Positions 61,766 to 64,000 of a stretch of 64,000 nt of DNA are shown piece by piece. The stretch covers positions 930,001 through 994,000 of the forward strand of contig JAEBUN010000013.1 of assembly GCA_023014365.1 (NCBI GenBank), in the 5' to 3' direction. The position numbers and the translations under genes were made by a program. The DNA comes from Lepiota brunneoincarnata (Eukaryota > Basidiomycota > Agaricomycetes > Agaricales > Agaricaceae). The first letter of the stretch is position 1; each line of letters starts with the position of its first letter. Under the pieces are notes generated by a model. The model was not told the DNA's origin. It saw only the letters and a list, made by a program, of their open reading frames with translations, and ran no database searches.

Positions 61766-63475
61766 TAAGGATCGATGTGTTAAGGTGGGGTCCGGGGTCT
61801 GCCAGTGACCCTGCCCGTACATGCCAGTGGGAGGAACGTGAGAGAGATTTGTTTCACTCCTACCGGACCGAAAAATCGCCCAGCAGGGAGTGAGGCTGTG
61901 ATTCTTCTAAATAGCGGAAAGGCTCACAGCAGTGGAGTAATTCTGGGCGTGTCTTTGGCGTACTGCTCCATTGACCATAAGTACCTCGTGCGGCCTCCGC
62001 ATTTATGTCCCAACGTGAAGTGAAATGTGCCCTCTGGTACTACGTCCAAATCCCTGCGAGGTCGTAATTGATTAGTGGTTTACTCTTTGTTGCACGTAGA
62101 TCCTCAGCATGAGACTCCATTCACCTAAAGTGTACCGCATAGAGGTTACCAGTCAAGACCGTACCCGACTTCTCATACCTGGTGTCAATAGCAAGGCCGT
62201 CATTTTCTCTGGACGGAGCAATTCGCCTGGGCCACATGTACCATTAGCAAGTCCCTGAGATAAGGCATTTTCACTAACTCTATTTGAAAGAGATCGTAGG
62301 CGGGGCCGGATCACAAACATCGGGATTTGCGGACGAAAAATTGGCCGTCAGGGCGCTCTTGAACAGTTTGAGGCCACCTGTGGCGAATCAAGGATAGTCT
62401 CGTCAAAGAAATAATACGGGGTGGACTAGTGAGAAATGTGGGTACGGTGCGTCTTTGCGACGGAAAACTGTCTAGGTAGCAATGCCCGTCCGACGGCTGA
62501 CGGTGAATCAAATAAGCACCTTCCCCTTCCCTATACTAATGGCGCCTTCGGCGGCGCAGGTCGGGGCTTTGTACTGGCTGATTTAGATCTACGGTGGGTC
62601 ATCTCGTAAAATCACAGCCTGGACTACCAACGTGCAACTTGCTGCTGGGTACCCAATGAAGAGGGGGAGGGCTGAGTCTATATGCGCAAGATAGACCGAT
62701 GCCAAAGTGGGGTGGTCTTAATCCGTCTTCGGGTGGGTGGAATGAATATTGAGAATCAGGCGATCACACGCAACAGGATCGCTGATGGACTTATGAGGGT
62801 GTAAACTTGGGAAATATTGATTATTATTGGCCAGGATTCGGAAATTCTGCTACGGTATAACGGAATCTTGACCTCTTTGGCTGCCCTGGTTCATCCATTA
62901 ACAGGTGTTCAGCCCTGTATCTTGAAGCGATTAGGAAAAACATTATGCGGTTAAGTGGCTATTGGAATGATAATAGCGGAATGATACAACCTCGATCATG
63001 GTACTGACAGTCCCCACAAATTTTCGATGCGTGTTAAGGGCGCTGATCAGCCTAGCCGTACTCGGCCGCGCACAGATGAGCAGGATCCATCTCACTGCCT
63101 CCTGATCGGTCTTTTGATTCGCGGAATCTGGAACTTGACGCTTACAGACTTGCTTCACAGAAGAAATGTTATGCCGTAGAAAGCCATTTCCTCAGAGCCG
63201 ATAGGGTGCCTGTTGCTTGCTTTTTTTTCTGTTGGAGCTGCGTTAAATCCCCAAACAGAGTTGCATGAGCTCGCGGGTCACAAATTAGTGAATGTTCAGA
63301 ATAAATCTTTGGAGGAGGACATGGTAGGGAAACATTGGGTCATGGGCAAAGCGAGAAAGCGTTCATAAAAAACTAGTTACATTGACTCCATTTCCTTAGG
63401 TCTAAGAATAAGGAACCAACAGCGACTGTTCATACATATAGAGCCAAATTGAAATAAATTACCAACCTCTTAAAT
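61766..63475. other. Spacer with one decayed SSP copy
   Basis: Apart from the decayed SSP-like fragment at 62311-62430, no gene or RNA is supported. Several short frames have no signature. Confidence 0.45.
62311..62430 (-). pseudogene. Decayed SSP6-like fragment
   Basis: On the minus strand 'ERPDGQFFVRKSRCL' is followed by TGA. It lines up with 'GCPDGQVPRRKDRCLWCC' of SSP6: the PDGQ, RK and RCL positions agree, the first Cys is Arg and the stop falls where Trp-Cys-Cys should be. I see no signal peptide upstream. A remnant of another family member. Confidence 0.5.
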
Positions 63476-63745
63476 TCAGCGAATTGGTTCACAACACCAC
63501 AAGCATCGATCTTTGCGGCGGGGAACTTGGCCGTCAGGGCAACCAAACCCTCGACTTGCTCCGTGATGCTCCCCCAAACCCTCCCAAGGGCAAGTCCGGA
63601 AACAGCCTGGAGGTAGCCACCGCGACGCATCAAGGGCACCCGGGGTGTCCGGCGCCTGTGTAACAGGGGATCCATTAGAGGCGGAGATCATCATCAGGGC
63701 AAGGGCGGCTATGAGAACGGGCGTGGTTGGAAAAACAGATTTCAT
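63476..63745 (-). CDS. Small secreted cysteine-rich protein, divergent unit (SSP6)
   Basis: 89 residues, one exon. Signal peptide MKSVFPTTPVLIAALALMMISASNG, a 20-residue Pro/Thr-containing spacer, then C48-x3-C-x16-C-x11-C-L-W-C-C, ending four residues later. The spacing from the third cysteine to the double Cys (x11, x2) is the same as in SSP1 and SSP2, while the loop between the second and third cysteine is extended and the CW is replaced by CLW. I therefore put it in the same family, with less certainty. A donor-like GGTGAGCC at about 63853-63860 could start a leader intron. Confidence 0.7.
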   Translation of the reverse strand: MKSVFPTTPVLIAALALMMISASNGSPVTQAPDTPGALDASRWLPPGCFRTCPWEGLGEHHGASRGFGCPDGQVPRRKDRCLWCCEPIR

Positions 63746-64000
63746 GCTTGGTGTTCACAAGGGCAGCACGACGTGGTTGTACAGGGGGAAGCTGAGGAAC
63801 GCGTTGTAAAGAGCTTGAGGGCTCATTAGGAGTTATTTGAAGAACAACAGAAGGGCTCACCACAGAAGGGAAACGCGGGGGTAGTGTTAGTGAGGGGTGC
63901 AGATGTGGTGTGCCTTTTGTACGACTCGAGGAGGCTGTCATCCTTTTACGATGACTGGAGTAAGCGCCTTAGAGTCCGCAAGTTGAGGTTTATCCTAGCT
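63746..64000. promoter_or_regulatory. Upstream region of SSP6
   Basis: Only the presumed promoter and leader of SSP6 are expected here. No TATA box is obvious. Confidence 0.35.

Noticed and set aside
1..64000. CRISPR arrays, bacterial operons, rRNA
   Set aside because: The sequence is eukaryotic with spliceosomal introns; no regularly spaced short repeats or rRNA cores were seen.

Overview
The window is nuclear DNA of a filamentous basidiomycete. Its protein-coding genes are broken by many introns of about 50 bases (mostly GT-AG with CT[A/G]A[C/T] branch sites). The conserved genes have clear fungal architecture: a BEM2-type RasGEF/PH/RhoGAP protein, GCN1, CCT8 and a YMC-type mitochondrial carrier. 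Other families present (DUF6533-like, DUF6699-like, Hsp70-like fragments, long uncharacterised multi-pass proteins) are typical of Agaricomycetes. From memory of the protein families I would guess the Cantharellales (Rhizoctonia/Ceratobasidium group); that is inference and was not searched.

Layout. 1-153 is the tail of an upstream gene. 154-6235 is gene-poor and holds two diverged ~600-base direct repeats and two decayed DUF6533-like genes. 6236-7893 is a salicylate-hydroxylase-like FAD monooxygenase. 8009-11749 (minus) is a ~1194-residue membrane protein built from two diverged copies of one module; its second copy lies in a 2-kb block almost without CpG. 12723-14866 is CCT8 and 15129-22405 is BEM2, both minus and both fully reconstructable. 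23731-29169 holds three tandem, divergent coiled-coil paralogues of unknown function. Next come an Hsp70-like gene (29452-31924, plus), a mitochondrial carrier (34356-35849, plus), a DUF6699-like gene (36947-37832, minus) and the 25-exon GCN1 (39660-48333, minus). 48926-49713 is a small single-pass membrane protein.

50446-56867 (plus) carries three metabolic genes in a row: a PrpF-type isomerase, a seven-bladed beta-propeller lactonase and a class III CoA-transferase. With the FAD monooxygenase they could fit aromatic or organic-acid catabolism, but that link is inferred.

The last 7 kb (56978-63745, minus) is a cluster of small secreted cysteine-rich proteins. They share the repeat C-x3-C-x(6-16)-C-x(10-11)-C-[W/L]-x-C-C in one, two or four copies. 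Four of the loci share a TATA-like box and a leader intron. The cluster shows a tandem segmental duplication, a 294-base MITE-like insertion and two decayed copies. It is the best candidate here for something undescribed.

A cross-cutting oddity: nine otherwise coherent coding breaks between 6.2 and 56.4 kb each need the removal of exactly one base, including one in the normally essential-type gene GCN1. The uniform +1 sign points to sequence/assembly errors more than to pseudogenes.
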